Positions 21,895-34,140 of a DNA stretch of 64,000 nt are shown piece after piece (within the stretch, counting starts at the first letter, position 1; each line of letters opens with the position of its first letter). Both the position numbers and the translations under genes were made by a program. The stretch comes from Paralithodes platypus (Eukaryota; Arthropoda; Malacostraca; Decapoda; Lithodidae). Where the stretch lies: NCBI GenBank assembly GCA_032716605.1, contig CM064523.1:42252598-42316597 (forward strand), in the 5' to 3' direction. The notes below the pieces were generated by a model. That model was given only the letters and a program-made list of their open reading frames with translations. It did not search any database and was not told where the DNA came from.

Positions 21895-22025
21895 GACACA
21901 ATGATAGGCGAGATGATAACAGATGTTCAAAAACCTTAGACAGTATACCAGTAATGGATATAGGCCAATAATTCGAAGCAGTTGTTGGTACAAGGACTTT
22001 TGGAACGGGGAAGATGGTGGAATTA
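21895..22025 (-). pseudogene. LINE reverse transcriptase fragment
   Basis: The minus strand encodes FPVPKVLVPTTASNYWPIS followed by ITGILSKVFEHLLSSRL. This matches the conserved RT block usually written as P.PK....NYRPIS...SK.FE in LINE polymerases, with Trp in place of the usual Arg. Only about 40 residues remain between a (GA)n tract and unrelated sequence. It is a dead fragment of a family not otherwise seen here. Confidence 0.7.
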
Positions 22026-22153
22026 GAGGGAGTGAGGGAGGGGGGAGTAGAGGGAGGGAGATAGAGGGTTAAGAGAGGAGATGGTGGTATGGAGAGATGC
22101 CATTTAGTCCAATATGTCACCCAATTTCCCGCCACTGGCGCTTTTCTTGTAAA

Positions 22154-23038
22154 AGCCCCCTCACACATTCACGACTTAAACGGCGACATGGCCATATTTT
22201 TGTCTCGTGATGATGTCGTAATCAAATACGCGACATCTCTTTCCATGTCTGGCAGTTTCTTGTGATGTCGTCGAAGACCGCGACATTTTAGTGTCCGCAA
22301 CATTTTAGTGTCGACACTATTATCTCGTGCTGAGTCGTGAACTGACTTTTTGTCGTTGCATGTCGATGTATGTACTGAATTATTTCATTACTGTGCGGCG
22401 TCTAGGTGGTGTAGCGGCATGTCGTAGGAAGTCGCGCGATATCACCACGAGAAAAAAACGTTACGACTTGTGAGAGAGACCAGCTTGTAGTCGTCACATA
22501 GCCATACCGAACACCAAGTACCCACACAGATTATATTATCCGGATATCACACCGACATTTTTTGACCCAGTGACGATATATGACAGTGTCTCACGAAATT
22601 AGTATGTACACACACAGTACACAGTATGTACACAGAACGTACATAGCGAAACCATCCAGATAAGTGAAGAAACCAATGGGCACGAGCACGAGACGCGGCA
22701 GACACTACGAAGAGGTGGTACCACTGTAACACGACATGGCAATGCACGTACCCGGGCCGACACATAAGGGGTACGTTGTAGGTACGTTGTAATGTTTTGT
22801 TATTTTTTGTTAGTGTCGCATGCTTCGAGCTGTCATCGCCCACGTCTCTGAGTGAAGTCGCGATGCCTCGTATTGGGTATGTTTTGTCTTCAGTTTCAGT
22901 ATATGCATGTTCATTCTGGGTACGAGATGGCCTCATGATGGCCACTTATTTTAATTTGTCGTGCTCCAACTCCCCGACTTTTTCGCCAAATTCAATATGT
23001 GCCATGTCACCGTCCAAGTCGTGAATGTGTGAGGGGGC
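22154..23038. mobile_element. DNA-transposon-like element with about 40-bp terminal inverted repeats (T5)
   Basis: The left end reads GCCCCCTCACACATTCACGA and continues CTT..ACGG.GACATGGC. The right end is its inverted copy with a few mismatches. The interior is rich in GTCG/CGAC words and carries a 132-codon open frame at 22547-22945 (-) with no recognised domain. I could not fix the target duplication. The TIR length and GGC-rich start fit a Harbinger-type or similar cut-and-paste element, but this is inference. Confidence 0.72.
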
Positions 23039-23990
23039 CATTAGTGTTTATTGCCATGTCTCAAGTGTGGCTTAACGTTGTCGTGAGTTAACTGTCACGC
23101 CTGGAAGATCTTTTTCTGCCAAACAAAGTTTGCAAATAGTATGCAATCGCCACTGACTATTTGCCTGGTTGTTCGTTTGTATGTGTGATTGACATCAGTA
23201 TTTCTCAAAACCTAATAGAGGAAGCTTCACCAGTACCTTCATTTACTACCAGAATAGAAACTTAATTTTTGGTCAGCTTTTGATAACACTATACTCTTCT
23301 TCCTTAAATATAACCCTGAGAAGCTTTCGGTCGATCTTCAAGATGCTCACAGTGAGACAATGAATACCTTAAGACTTAATAACAGCTAATTGGAGATAAT
23401 ATGATGACCCCAAATTGAGGTTAAAGACGTAACCCCTGAAATTTAACATAGCTTTTTCTATAAAATGTAATTGAATAAACTTGTATGCTGCATGTAGTAA
23501 ATTCCAGTGACCTAAATTGGCCATCCTAACTGCTTGGGTCAAATCGGTCATGGGCTATAATGGCCTTCACGGAACAGACCACAAATATTTTGACTGCTCC
23601 CCCCTGCCCATACAAGCCATAAACCAAATCGACCGCGAATCTCTATGGAGGCAGACCAAAACAGATGCAGATAAAAATTCCCATGACTCAAGGCAGACCA
23701 TCAAATTAGACTGCTCGGCCAATATCAAACGTGAACCAAAATGGCAATGGACCAAAGCGGTATAGGACCAAAAAAGGCCCATCATATTCGTCTGATCAAA
23801 CCACATTGACAAGAAATAAAAAAAGGTCACCAAATAATACAATTTAAAAGTAAATAAAACGGTTTTGGACCTAAAGGATCACTCTACAAATACTCCTGAA
23901 ATTATATCAACCGCTCGGCTTTGTCTATATCGGCCACATACCAAATGTACTGCGGACCAAATCTGCCGAGGTCACAGACAGGACAACTAT
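23039..23990. other. Spacer with recurrent ACCAAA words
   Basis: No gene is seen. From about 23570 to 23970 the word GACCAAA or AACCAAA recurs at least seven times at irregular spacing, often followed by CGG-like or TGG-like triplets. It may be a decayed tandem repeat. Confidence 0.35.
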
Positions 23991-23991
23991 A

Positions 23992-24185
23992 ACCCATTCA
24001 GTACTTATTCCTCATAGTCTGGCAAGTATTAGACGATTTTATTCACCTTAGGAAGGACCTCTAGCAATAACTAGGCTTCAAACTATCCCAACCAACCTTT
24101 CTAACTACCACAGATCCTTTCCAAGCTGCATAAAATCTTCTAAATATAGTTAGAATACAATCTAACACGTCGCTGGTACAGGAAG
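23992..24185. mobile_element. Short T3-family element, decayed copy
   Basis: It aligns along its length with the element at 26482-26683: CATTCAGTAC at the left end, CTTAGGAAGGAC and CTAGGCTTCAAACTATC inside, CACAGATCCTT, and GTCGCTGGTACAGGAAGG at the right end. The flanking TTAA is lost, and a T1 copy begins directly at its right end. Confidence 0.65.
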
Positions 24186-24540
24186 GGGGGGATGGGCGTA
24201 TATATTTGATTATAAATTTAGCTTATTATGATTGTCTTAGTGATCTCACCATACCTCCATCAAGCTTAATAAACACCCCCTAGACTCGCTTCGAGATATA
24301 TTTGTACATTTTTCGGTAAACAAATGTCCAGGGCGAAAACCGGTTCCTCCTAAAATTACAGGGTTGCTATCACTCCCCAGGAAAATAATCGACACCTAAA
24401 TGGCATAAAAGGACCTAATAGTGAAAAACATATGGGGTGAACAGTTTTAAAATCGCCAAACTAATGGGTCGAACGTCTTAAAATATAAAAACAAATTGGG
24501 CTAAACGCAAGGGAGAAGAGAGTCCACAAAAAGCACTTGG
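24185..24540. mobile_element. Repeat T1, copy 2 (diverged)
   Basis: It starts GGGGGGGATGGGCGTA, like copy 5 at 33401, and shares CCTCCATCAAGCTTAA, the hairpin region, TTACAGGGTTGCTATCACTC and the ACTAATGGG words. The ends are worn and no flanking TTAA is left. Confidence 0.65.
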
Positions 24541-25136
24541 TCTGGTTTGAACACATGGTCGAGATATGTGTTACTGTTGCCCATGTGTGCCTATACCCAA
24601 AACTGTTAAATATCGCATATACCTGTATAGCCAGCGGCAATAACATTCACTCACTAGAGTTTATAGTGTCACCAGCGCAACTACCATGATATAAGTGTGT
24701 GGACAAAAGTGTGTATGGCACCCGACGAACTCAATATTTACGATGACTGTTATTACCTCACAGTGAATTTATTTTCCAGTGGATACCATCTATTTCATCT
24801 TCTGAAAAGTTCGTACTTGATTAAAAAATACTTTTTGAAAAACCTAGATCTTCATGAGTTATTTTGTACATGTTATATAGTCATCTTGAATGTATACGTT
24901 GGTGACCTAAAAGGTTGAATCTTTTTATATGTCTGATTATTTAAACTTTTATGGAAAAATGTAGTATCCGAGTCAAGGAATCATCTTCCTCAATAATCAT
25001 AACTTATGTGTGATCTTGAACTCTCGTCTTCTTGATCCGATAGTTAATAATCTTATGATATCGTTTATTGTCTGCACCATGCTAACGTATTATTCTTCAT
25101 CTGATTTAATAAAGCTCTCCTAGAATATCGTCTAGC
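24541..25136. other. Spacer, nothing recognised
   Basis: AT-rich sequence without a supported gene. A 73-codon open frame near 24697 is not convincing. Confidence 0.4.
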
Positions 25137-25514
25137 TTAAAGGGAGATGGTTCGACACTTTTTGGGCGATTTTTGCATGTAATCATTATTTTTCTAGTTT
25201 CCTCCCTAGACCTCCATCAACTTAAACAAATAAAAAACATCCATTAGATTCCCTTTCTAGATTAATTTGTACATTTTTCGGTAGAAAAATGTCCCGGCCG
25301 AAGGCCGGTTCTTCCAACATTACAGGCTCACTATCGTTCGCCAGGGAAAAAATCTACACCTAAATAGCACGAAAGATCTAAATATTGACAAAGACATGGG
25401 GCGAAAGGTCTTAAAATTGACTAACTAATGGAGCAAAGATCTTATAATCTGAAAACTAATGGGGCTAAACATGAGGGAGAAAGTGGTCCAGAAAACCGGC
25501 CCGTACCCCCTTAA
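25137..25514. mobile_element. TTAA-flanked repeat T1, copy 3
   Basis: TTAA at 25137-25140 precedes AGGGAGATGG, and ACCCCC precedes TTAA at 25511-25514. The CCGGCCGAAGGCCGG palindrome near 25295 is complete in this copy. This is the best preserved copy at both ends. Confidence 0.8.
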
Positions 25515-25556
25515 GTAACCTTTATAGTTTAACAGGTAATATTCCTTGGTATACGT

Positions 25557-25653
25557 TATATAATATTCCTTGGTATCCAAAATGATGGCTACCATGATTA
25601 GTATAATACACTACTCATGGTAGCCATCATTTTGGCTACCAAGGAATATTATA
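25557..25653. repeat. Inverted repeat with short loop
   Basis: The left arm TATAATATTCCTTGG plus AAAATGATGGCTACCATGA is mirrored on the right across a spacer of about 17 bp. It could form a cruciform or hairpin of about 40 bp arms. Confidence 0.85.
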
Positions 25654-25656
25654 TAT

Positions 25657-26029
25657 GCTCCCCAGGTCCAAAACTGCGGCCGCCTATTAAGAACACACAC
25701 ACACACAGACAACCGAAAATATTATATAGACTATTCACAACACTACTCCAGAATAGATAAGATGTATTGACTAGCTCACAATTGGAGATATTTTATGGTA
25801 ACTATTAAAAATAATAATATCTATCAAGTATCTCTAAATATTATATATTTAGAGATACTTGATAGATATTATTATTTTTAATAGTTACCATAAAATATCT
25901 CCAATTGTGAGCTAGTCAATACATCTTATCTATTCTGGAGTAGTGTTGTGAATAGTCTATATAATATTTTCGGTTGTCTGTGTGTGTGTGTGTTCTTAAT
26001 AGGCGGCCGCAGTTTTGGACCTGGGGAGC
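25657..26029. repeat. Perfect 373-bp palindrome with a 3-bp loop
   Basis: Position 25657 pairs with 26029 and every base I compared pairs inward to 25841/25845, leaving TAT at the centre. The 185-bp arms contain a (CA)n tract, GCGGCCGC and GGACCTGGGGAGC. The right arm contains the 5' part of the Helitron-like element that follows. A perfect arm match means either a very recent inverted duplication or a fold-back sequencing or assembly artefact. Confidence 0.92.
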
Positions 26030-26416
26030 TGAAACTTTGCATGTGGGTGTCAATTGACCTGGGTCAGGTCATAGAGGGGGCGAGGCCACGATCGGAGATC
26101 GTTTCGAGGCCGAAATTGAAAAAAAAAAAAAAAAAAAAAAATGGCCGTTTGGGGCAGAAAGAGGCCTCCGATCGAAAAGGTATATGGAACGAAAGTTGTT
26201 CGCAGCCTCCCAAAATGGGGGTACGGATGAGGTCAGATCCAAAATCGGAGTTAATTTAGCGGCCGAAATCGAGGTCGCCGTTTAATGAGGCACAGGGAGG
26301 TCGAGGCCGGTGATTATGGTAGTAGTAGTATTGTGATGATTGTGGTAGTAGTGATTGATGATGGTGATTATGGTAGTAAAATTTAAACCCGGGCAACGCC
26401 GGGTACCCCTGCTAGT
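25956..26416 (+). mobile_element. Helitron-like non-autonomous element
   Basis: The 3' end reads CCCGGGCAACGCCGGGTAC then CCCTGCTAGT: a GC-rich hairpin a few bases before CTAGT, as in animal Helitrons (CTRRT end). The 5' end is placed at TCTATATAATATTTTCGG at 25956. The interior resembles the usual Helitron leader, with a (TG)n tract and GAAACTTTGCATGTGGGT, and has a poly(A) run at 26119-26141. The expected A-T host dinucleotide is not clear at the ends, so the 5' boundary is tentative. No Rep/helicase is encoded. Confidence 0.65.
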
Positions 26417-26477
26417 GTGTAATAAATGTGGGAGCTGGAAAGTATGTGTTTACCCAGCATAACACTCTTGACACTAT

Positions 26478-26687
26478 TTAACCCCTTCAGTACCGGTCAC
26501 GTCCTATTCCTTATATTCTGGCAACAATTAAACGGTTGTATGCAGCTTAGGAAGGACATCTACCCATTAAAAGGCTATAGACTATCTCAACTGATCATTT
26601 TAGCTACCATATATCCTTCCTAAGCTTCATAACATCGTCTAAATGTTGCAGAAATCAAATAAGACAGTCGTCATCAGAAGGGGTTAA
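26478..26687. mobile_element. TTAA-flanked short element, T3 family
   Basis: TTAA at 26478-26481 is followed by CCCCTTCAGTACCGGTCACG, and GTCGTCATCAGAAGGGG precedes TTAA at 26684-26687. The ends are inverted and start CCCCTTC, as in piggyBac-type elements. Its 202-bp interior is non-coding. Confidence 0.78.
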
Positions 26688-26697
26688 GCCATATCGG

Positions 26698-26699
<2 letters not shown>

Positions 26700-26766
<67 letters not shown>
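26700..26766. repeat. (GT)n microsatellite
   Basis: A pure GT tract of about 65 bp. Confidence 0.95.
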
Positions 26767-26769
<3 letters not shown>

Positions 26770-26946
26770 AGACGTCCTAGATAAAATGCGAGTTTCCTTA
26801 TCTAATTATGATGGACCGAAAAGAGCGTGGGTGCGAGTACTCCAAAGAATAAACACATCCATGCGTACAACTACAAACAATCTAGTCTTAAAGATGTTGT
26901 GTTGGTCGTCTTGTGTATGTTGTTAATGTGTAATGATATGTAATGC

Positions 26947-27317
26947 TTAAGGGAGTACTACTCGCTTTTTCTGGGCCCCCTTCTCCATCATGTTTAGCAT
27001 ATTAATTTTGAGATTTCAAGACGTTAGGCCCATTAGTTTGGTGATTCTAAGATCTTTCATCCCATTTCAATGTAAATTTTAAGGCCTATCGTGCCATTTA
27101 GGTGTCGATTTTTCATGGCGAGCGATAGCGAGCCTGTAATTATAAGAGGAACCGGCCTTTGGCCGGTAAATTTGTCTGCCAAAAAATTTACAAATTTATC
27201 TTGAGGTAGGGTCTAGGGGGATGTTTTTCTAAGTTTGAGGGATGTCTAGCGAGGAAAGTTAAAACACATATGAATAAATAAATTCATAAGCCAAAAAAGC
27301 AGCCACTGTCCCCTTGA
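26947..27317. mobile_element. Repeat T1, copy 4 (inverted orientation)
   Basis: TTAA at 26947-26950 then GGGAGTAC; the other end is AGCCACTGTCCCC before TTGA at 27314-27317, a one-base variant of TTAA. Read on the minus strand it matches copy 1, including CAGTGGCT at the far end and the CCGGCC/GGCCGG hairpin near 27145. Confidence 0.75.
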
Positions 27318-27413
27318 GAGAAAGAGAGAGTGAGAGTGAGTGTGTGTGTGTGTGCAATAATATCGGTATTTTCCTTCCACTTCTCCAGCGCAGCTCTTCT
27401 TACTGATCTCACT
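27318..27413. repeat. (GA)n/(TG)n microsatellite remnant
   Basis: A short impure GA then TG run followed by unassigned sequence. Confidence 0.6.
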
Positions 27414-27495
27414 TAGCCCTTTGACTGCCACATATCCTTCTTAAACTGTCTGAATGTAACTAATCAGACGTCGCCGGTATAAAAGGGGTTATCTG
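27414..27495. mobile_element. T3-family fragment
   Basis: TTAGCCCTTTGACTGCCACA at the left and CAGACGTCGCCGGTAT before AAAAGGGGTTA at the right resemble the two T3 ends, brought together by an internal deletion. Confidence 0.5.
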
Positions 27496-27625
27496 TTTTC
27501 CTCTGTTATCTCATACTTCCTGCTTGTATTAGATAGTTTTTTCTTATGGTGTTTTGGTGTACTCAATTAGGTGTTTATCAAGAAAACATATGTTATCTCT
27601 TCATGTATAACTTGCAGTCGTCATA

Positions 27626-27880
27626 CATCTATCTATCTATCTATTGCCTGACGCCGCGATCCCCGAAGGGGTGGCCACGAACGAACCGCCCCCATGCACC
27701 TCTGTCCCCAGTCAGTCGACGCCCCTCCCCCCAACCAGCACCGCCTTCGTTCATGTAGTTCCTCACTCCATCCTTCCACCTCATATTCGGTCTACCTCTC
27801 CCCCTCTGTCCCTCCACCTCGCTCTCGTACACCCTCTTAGTCATTCTCTCGCTTTCCATACGTTCCATATACATGTTCGT
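27626..27880 (-). pseudogene. RTE-like LINE, 3' end of the polymerase gene
   Basis: The minus strand encodes MTKRVYESEVEGQRGRGRPN and then MRWKDGVRNYM, the conserved C-terminal tail of RTE-type LINE polymerases. The 3' end is marked by a (TCTA)n microsatellite at 27626-27643, as expected for RTE elements, which lack poly(A). The rest is missing through 5' truncation. Confidence 0.8.
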
Positions 27881-27924
27881 CTATATATTGATAATTAAAC
27901 GAACAAAATTAATTAAGTATCGTT

Positions 27925-28316
27925 TCACCCCAGAGTTGGAAACTTGCACATAGTAGGGATGAGATTGTGATGCAAGATGGTTACTACGTACCCTACATAC
28001 AGGAGGTGGCATACACTTACAGGGCTCTGAGGAACACTGATTGTTGAAATAGCGATAAAATAGTGAGAAAGATGCAACATTGTGGCGGAGAGACAGAAAT
28101 TGCAGAGAATTGGTGATTGGACGGGAGTTAATGAGACGAAAGGCTTTCCTTTCTTATTTGTCTAGAAGTGCCCTCCCCACACATGCTAACAATACTCAAT
28201 ACATGGACACACTGTTCCCCTGAAAAAAGCAAAAAGACGTGTAGACATAAAGAACCCCTGGAGGCGGTTGAGCGCACCCAGCTTCTGGAAAGCCGTTTGA
28301 GCAAAAGTGGAAATAT

Positions 28317-28318
<2 letters not shown>
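27925..28318 (-). pseudogene. LINE family C fragment, copy C4
   Basis: It aligns along its length with LINE C1 at 47221-47645. It covers the polymerase C terminus, including the block read as GTVCPCIEYC, and shares CCCCACACATG, CAATACTCAATACA and CACCCAGCTTCTGG with C1. It is cut off by a (TA)n tract at 28319-28371. Confidence 0.8.

Positions 28319-28371
<53 letters not shown>
28319..28371. repeat. (TA)n microsatellite
   Basis: A TA tract of about 53 bp. Confidence 0.95.
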
Positions 28372-28376
<5 letters not shown>

Positions 28377-28409
28377 GAGTTAGACACATAGATAGATATA
28401 TTTTTCCCC

Positions 28410-29195
28410 TATCTGAGTGAAGTAGACACAAGGCAAAGCTGCACATAATAAGTGCCTTCAAGTTTGAAAGAGTGACAGAGCCAAATTTAAGGTATGTTTC
28501 AGTCAAAAATGTATGGACACACAGAGGTCGATTCAGTATAGGTCGTAGGATGAGGGAAAGACAGATTGAATGAGAGAGTTCTAAAGCTTACATGTTGAGT
28601 AGAAGAAAGACTGGGAAAATCGGTTCACTCTTGGGTTAGAGAGTTGCATATAATAACAGTAGGAGTGTTTTGCATGGCTGGTATCCACCCCCCCCCCCCC
28701 CCACCCCCCCCACGCTGTAAGGGATGAGGTATACGCTAAGAAAGATCTGAAGAACACTGATAATTGTAATATTGGTAGAAGAGTGAGATATGCAACATTG
28801 TGGCGCATAGAGGAAGATATCAGGAGTTAGTAAGACTAAGTGAGTTGATGAGACAAAATGCTTTTTGACTCTACCCTTTCGAAAAGTGCAGGATTGGTGG
28901 AGCCTCTTCACACATACGAACAATACTCAATACATGGGTGCACTGTGCCCATATGCAGAGCAAGAAGCTGTGTGGGGGAGAAAAACTCATGGAGATGGTC
29001 GAGCATATTTAACTTCTGGAAAGTTGCAAGAGTGGTAATGTGACCTTTCCAAGATAGGTCATAAGAAAAGACAACTCAAGAATACGGAGAGAAGATGGAG
29101 ACTTAGTATGTGTATTGATGAAGAATATGGGGAGATCGTGTGGAAGATTGTGATGAGTAGATACAAGGAGAGAATATGTGCATTATACATATAAT
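28410..29195 (-). pseudogene. LINE family C fragment, copy C5
   Basis: It starts at the LINE 3' end (AAGTTTGAAAGAGTGACAG) and runs through the polymerase C terminus to about the thumb region. A poly(C) expansion at about 28688-28712 replaces the usual spacer. Many stops and frameshifts make it a dead copy. Confidence 0.78.
28688..28712. repeat. Poly(C) tract
   Basis: A C homopolymer of about 25 bp, interrupted once by A. Confidence 0.9.
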
Positions 29196-29243
29196 ATATG
29201 TCTATAAAGTATATACTGTATAGTGTATGTACTGTACATGTAT

Positions 29244-30392
29244 TGACTATTGTTTGCATTTGTGGGGAGGATACTCTCAAACAGCACTTCTAGACAAAGT
29301 AGAAAAGAAAGCATTTCGTCTTCTTAACCCGGGAACAGCGCTGAGGCCCTATAAGAGGTTTTACTGGGCGAAGGCGACGGGACTCTTAAGATCCAAGGCC
29401 TAAAAAAAAACTTTTAAAAGACCCCAGTTGCACTAAAAACAAAGCAATATATGATTAAGTGAGATCATTCCCCTCCCTACTTTCTATCACTCCTCCACAT
29501 GTGTCAACCCACCCCCACCCCACCCCCTTCAATTATCACCTATTTTCCTCTTATTCCCTTGTTAATCAGTTTATTTACCGCGCCAATATCTCCCACCCGG
29601 TTTCAAGGTCATCTGAGATGCATATAGAGATTGGCAAGAGAGAGAGTTCACTAGCGAGACATCAGTCTGGCTTCAGGCCTCGAAAGGGGAAGGTATATGT
29701 CTCGCGCTCCTCTCACCTCATGACTGGACGGTCGGCAATAATTAGTCTTTTTCACCCCCCAATTACTATTTCCACTTGTTTTATTGCTGTTATATGTTAA
29801 TATCTTCATATTAAACGTAAAATAGGCGCATATGAATAAGTAATAACTATATTTATCGGAAAATTACAATTTTAGTCGGGAGTGTATGAAAATATACTCG
29901 CCTGACGGGCACTTTCAAATATCAATAGCGCACGCTTCCCGGGTTAACTCACATCACTCATCAATTCTCTGCAATCTCTCTCTCTTTGCCACAATGTTTC
30001 ATATCTCTCACTATTATATTACTATTTAAATAATCAGTGTTCCTCAGAGCTCTCTCAGGGTATACCACCTCTACGTAGGGTAAGTAGCACCCGTTTTGCA
30101 ACACAATCCCACCCCTAATCTGTGCAACTCTCCATTCCAAGAGTGACACGAAACTCCCAATCTTTCTTCTATTCAACAGCTGAGCTCTGGAACTCTCTTC
30201 CTGAATCCATCTTTCCCTCATCCTATGACTTAAATTGCTTCCAACTCCGTGTGTACAGACATTTTTGCTCGAACATTTCTTGATTTTGGCCCTGTCACTC
30301 TTTCAACTCTGAGGGAGGCACTTGGCACAGGAAGTTTTGCATTTTGCCTCCCTGGTCCACATATAAAAACATGAAATAGATAAATGAATAAA
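29244..30392 (+). pseudogene. LINE family C fragment, copy C6, with an inserted TTAA element
   Basis: The plus strand encodes HLWGGYSQTALLDKVEKKAFRLLN up to 29327, in pieces matching the WGG block of the polymerase C terminus. It then continues after the insertion with SHHSSILCNL and ends in LINE 3' sequence near 30380. Removing the insert plus one TTAA joins the two parts in the same frame. It ends in a (TA)n tract at 30393-30516. Confidence 0.82.
29324..29947. mobile_element. TTAA-flanked piggyBac-like element T4 inside LINE C6
   Basis: TTAA at 29324-29327 is followed by CCCGGGAACAGCGC, and GCGCACGCTTCCCGGG precedes TTAA at 29944-29947. The 616-bp interior is non-coding. The LINE reads through in frame if the element and one TTAA are subtracted, which fixes both boundaries and the target duplication. 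Confidence 0.88.
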
Positions 30393-32119
<1,727 letters not shown>

Positions 32120-33955
32120 AAAGAGCAAACCTGCCTGTCACAAGAGTTCCCACCGACGATGAAAGACTGAGTTCCGAATTCAAGGTACATTAGAGTCAAA
32201 GTATCTGAAGACACGGATCTTGAAGCAGTTTAAGTCATAGGATGCAAGAAAGACAGATTGAGGGAGAGAGTTCCAGAACTTACTTGTTCAGTAAAAGAAT
32301 GAGTTGAAACTCGGCTCAATCTTGGGTTAGAGAGTTGAACAGAATACGGATAGGAATGTGTTGAAAGTCGAGTGCCCCCCACTCTCAGTAAGGGAGGAGG
32401 TATACACGGAGACATTTCTGAACAACACTGATTATTGTAATAGCGGTAGACGAATGAGTCGGATGCATTGCAGCGTGTCGAGATTATAGGGAATTTGTAA
32501 GAGGAGGTGACTTGATGAGGCGAAAGGCATTTGTCTCTTCCCTTTCGAGAAGTTTGGTATGGGTGGAACCTCCCCACACATGCGAACAATATTCGATACA
32601 TGGGCGCACAGTGCCCCGGTACAGATTAAGAAGCTGTGCGTGGGTAAAGAACTCAAAGAGACGATTGAGTACACCTAACTTTATGGAAAACTGTTTTAGC
32701 AAGAGTGGTAATATGATCTTTCCAAGAAAGGTTAGATGAAAAAGATATGCCAAGGATATTGAGAGAAGATGAAGGGTTGAGTTGTGTATTGTTGAAGAAC
32801 AAGTGATAGTCTTGTGGAAGATTGCAATGGGTAGATAGAAGAAAAAATTGGGCCTTGGAGGCATTGAAAGTAACAAGTTTCTCTCTGGCCCAATCTGAAA
32901 TCATTAATAGATCAGAGGATATGCGTGCTATGGCCTTGTCACGTGTGTTTTGGAGTGATTGTGCGGTGGGTCGTTATGGAAATCTAGTTGGACAATGTGA
33001 GGTAGAGTCAGTAGCATATGAAAAATAGGGCTAGCGGTACATTCAAGAATATCAGAAACCTTAGGAACACCGGAGTTGATAGGTTGAAGAAGTGAGCGAT
33101 GGCCGTTCACAACTTCATCTATGGAATGGCCAGAAAGGAAATTAGAGACAAAGGCACATACAGGAGATAGAAACCGAAGGAGGGAAGTCTGGCAATTATA
33201 TAGAGATTTGTGCCAGACTCTATCGGAGGTTTCCGATATGTCTAGCGCAATAGAAAACGTCTCACCGAAGTCCTGAAAGGAGGATGACCAAGAGTTAGTT
33301 AGATGATTAAGATCACCAGCAGAGAAGCCCTTAAGGAAACCATACTGGAGATTTGAAAGAATAATATGAGAAGACAGATGCTTTAGAAATGTTGAATTAT
33401 GGGGGGATGAGCGTACTTATTTCCCTCATATATCGTTTTATAATTTTTCTTTTGTTAGCTTCCTCCCTAGACCTCCATCAAACTTGACCCCCCCTCCCCC
33501 CAGACCCTCCCTCAAGATAAATGTGTACAATTGTTGATAGAAACATTTTCTCCGCCTTCTAAATGGCATTACCTTATAAATTACAGGCTCGCTATCACTC
33601 GCCAGGAAAGTACCGACACCTAATTGACACGAAAAGTGTTAATATTGACGAAAAAAATGGGGCGAAAGGTCATAAAATTGGCAAACTAATGGGCCAAAAG
33701 TCATGAAATCTGAAAAATAATGGGGCTAAACATGAGGAAGAAGGGCGACCAGAAAAACGACCCATCTCCCCGTATGTATAGATTATAAAACTTTAGAGAT
33801 GCAAGAAATGAATAGAAATTAGACGATAGTTGTAGGGCTGAGAGTGGTCCCCCTTCTTTGGGACAGGTTGAATGAGCGAAAACTTCCAGCAAGAAGGGAA
33901 GATATTATAGGAGGGATATAGATGAAATAACTTGCCTAGGAGGATTAGGTACAAG
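32120..33955 (-). pseudogene. LINE family C, copy C2, interrupted by repeat T1
   Basis: From left to right it matches LINE C1 from its 3' end through the polymerase domain: LVTFNASKAQF, the region of the catalytic box, the GVP-containing motif near 33055, and the fingers region up to about 33955. The catalytic box reads SYATDS near 33012, so one of the two aspartates of YADD is lost. A T1 element at 33401-33771 splits the RT. Frameshifts abound. Confidence 0.85.
33401..33771. mobile_element. Repeat T1, copy 5, inside LINE C2
   Basis: The LINE alignment stops at about 33395 and resumes at about 33785, which brackets the element. It starts GGGGGGATGAGCG and ends CATCTCCCC. The flanking bases are TTAT on the left and GTAT on the right, a worn form of the TTAA seen in copies 1 and 3. 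Confidence 0.8.
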
Positions 33956-33965
33956 CATATTTAAC

Positions 33966-34140
33966 AGGTCTTCCCAAAGTATTGTGGTGATTATACCAAG
34001 TGCCAAGTCTGTGGAGAGAAAGACAAGCATATTCTGGATCACTATACTTCAAAGTGTAGTTACATACATAACTTTATCCTTCATGGGATGACGTATAATG
34101 GACTATGTAACTACTTTGAAAAAGAGTGGTGCTGTTGGAG
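33966..34140 (+). pseudogene. LINE polymerase C-terminal zinc-finger-like fragment
   Basis: The plus strand encodes KCQVCGEKDKHILDHYTSKC and then SYIHNFILHGMTYNGLCNYF. A CX2C pair followed by H and C in this spacing is typical of the C-terminal cysteine motif of some LINE polymerases. Only this tail is present, and its family differs from families A, B and C. Confidence 0.6.

Noticed and set aside
22547..22945. 132-codon frame as a transposase
   Set aside because: No catalytic motif is visible. It is kept only as an unknown frame inside T5.
28168..28506. Proteins with long Ile-Tyr repeats
   Set aside because: They span the (TA)n tract at 28319-28371; the real content is a LINE fragment on the minus strand.
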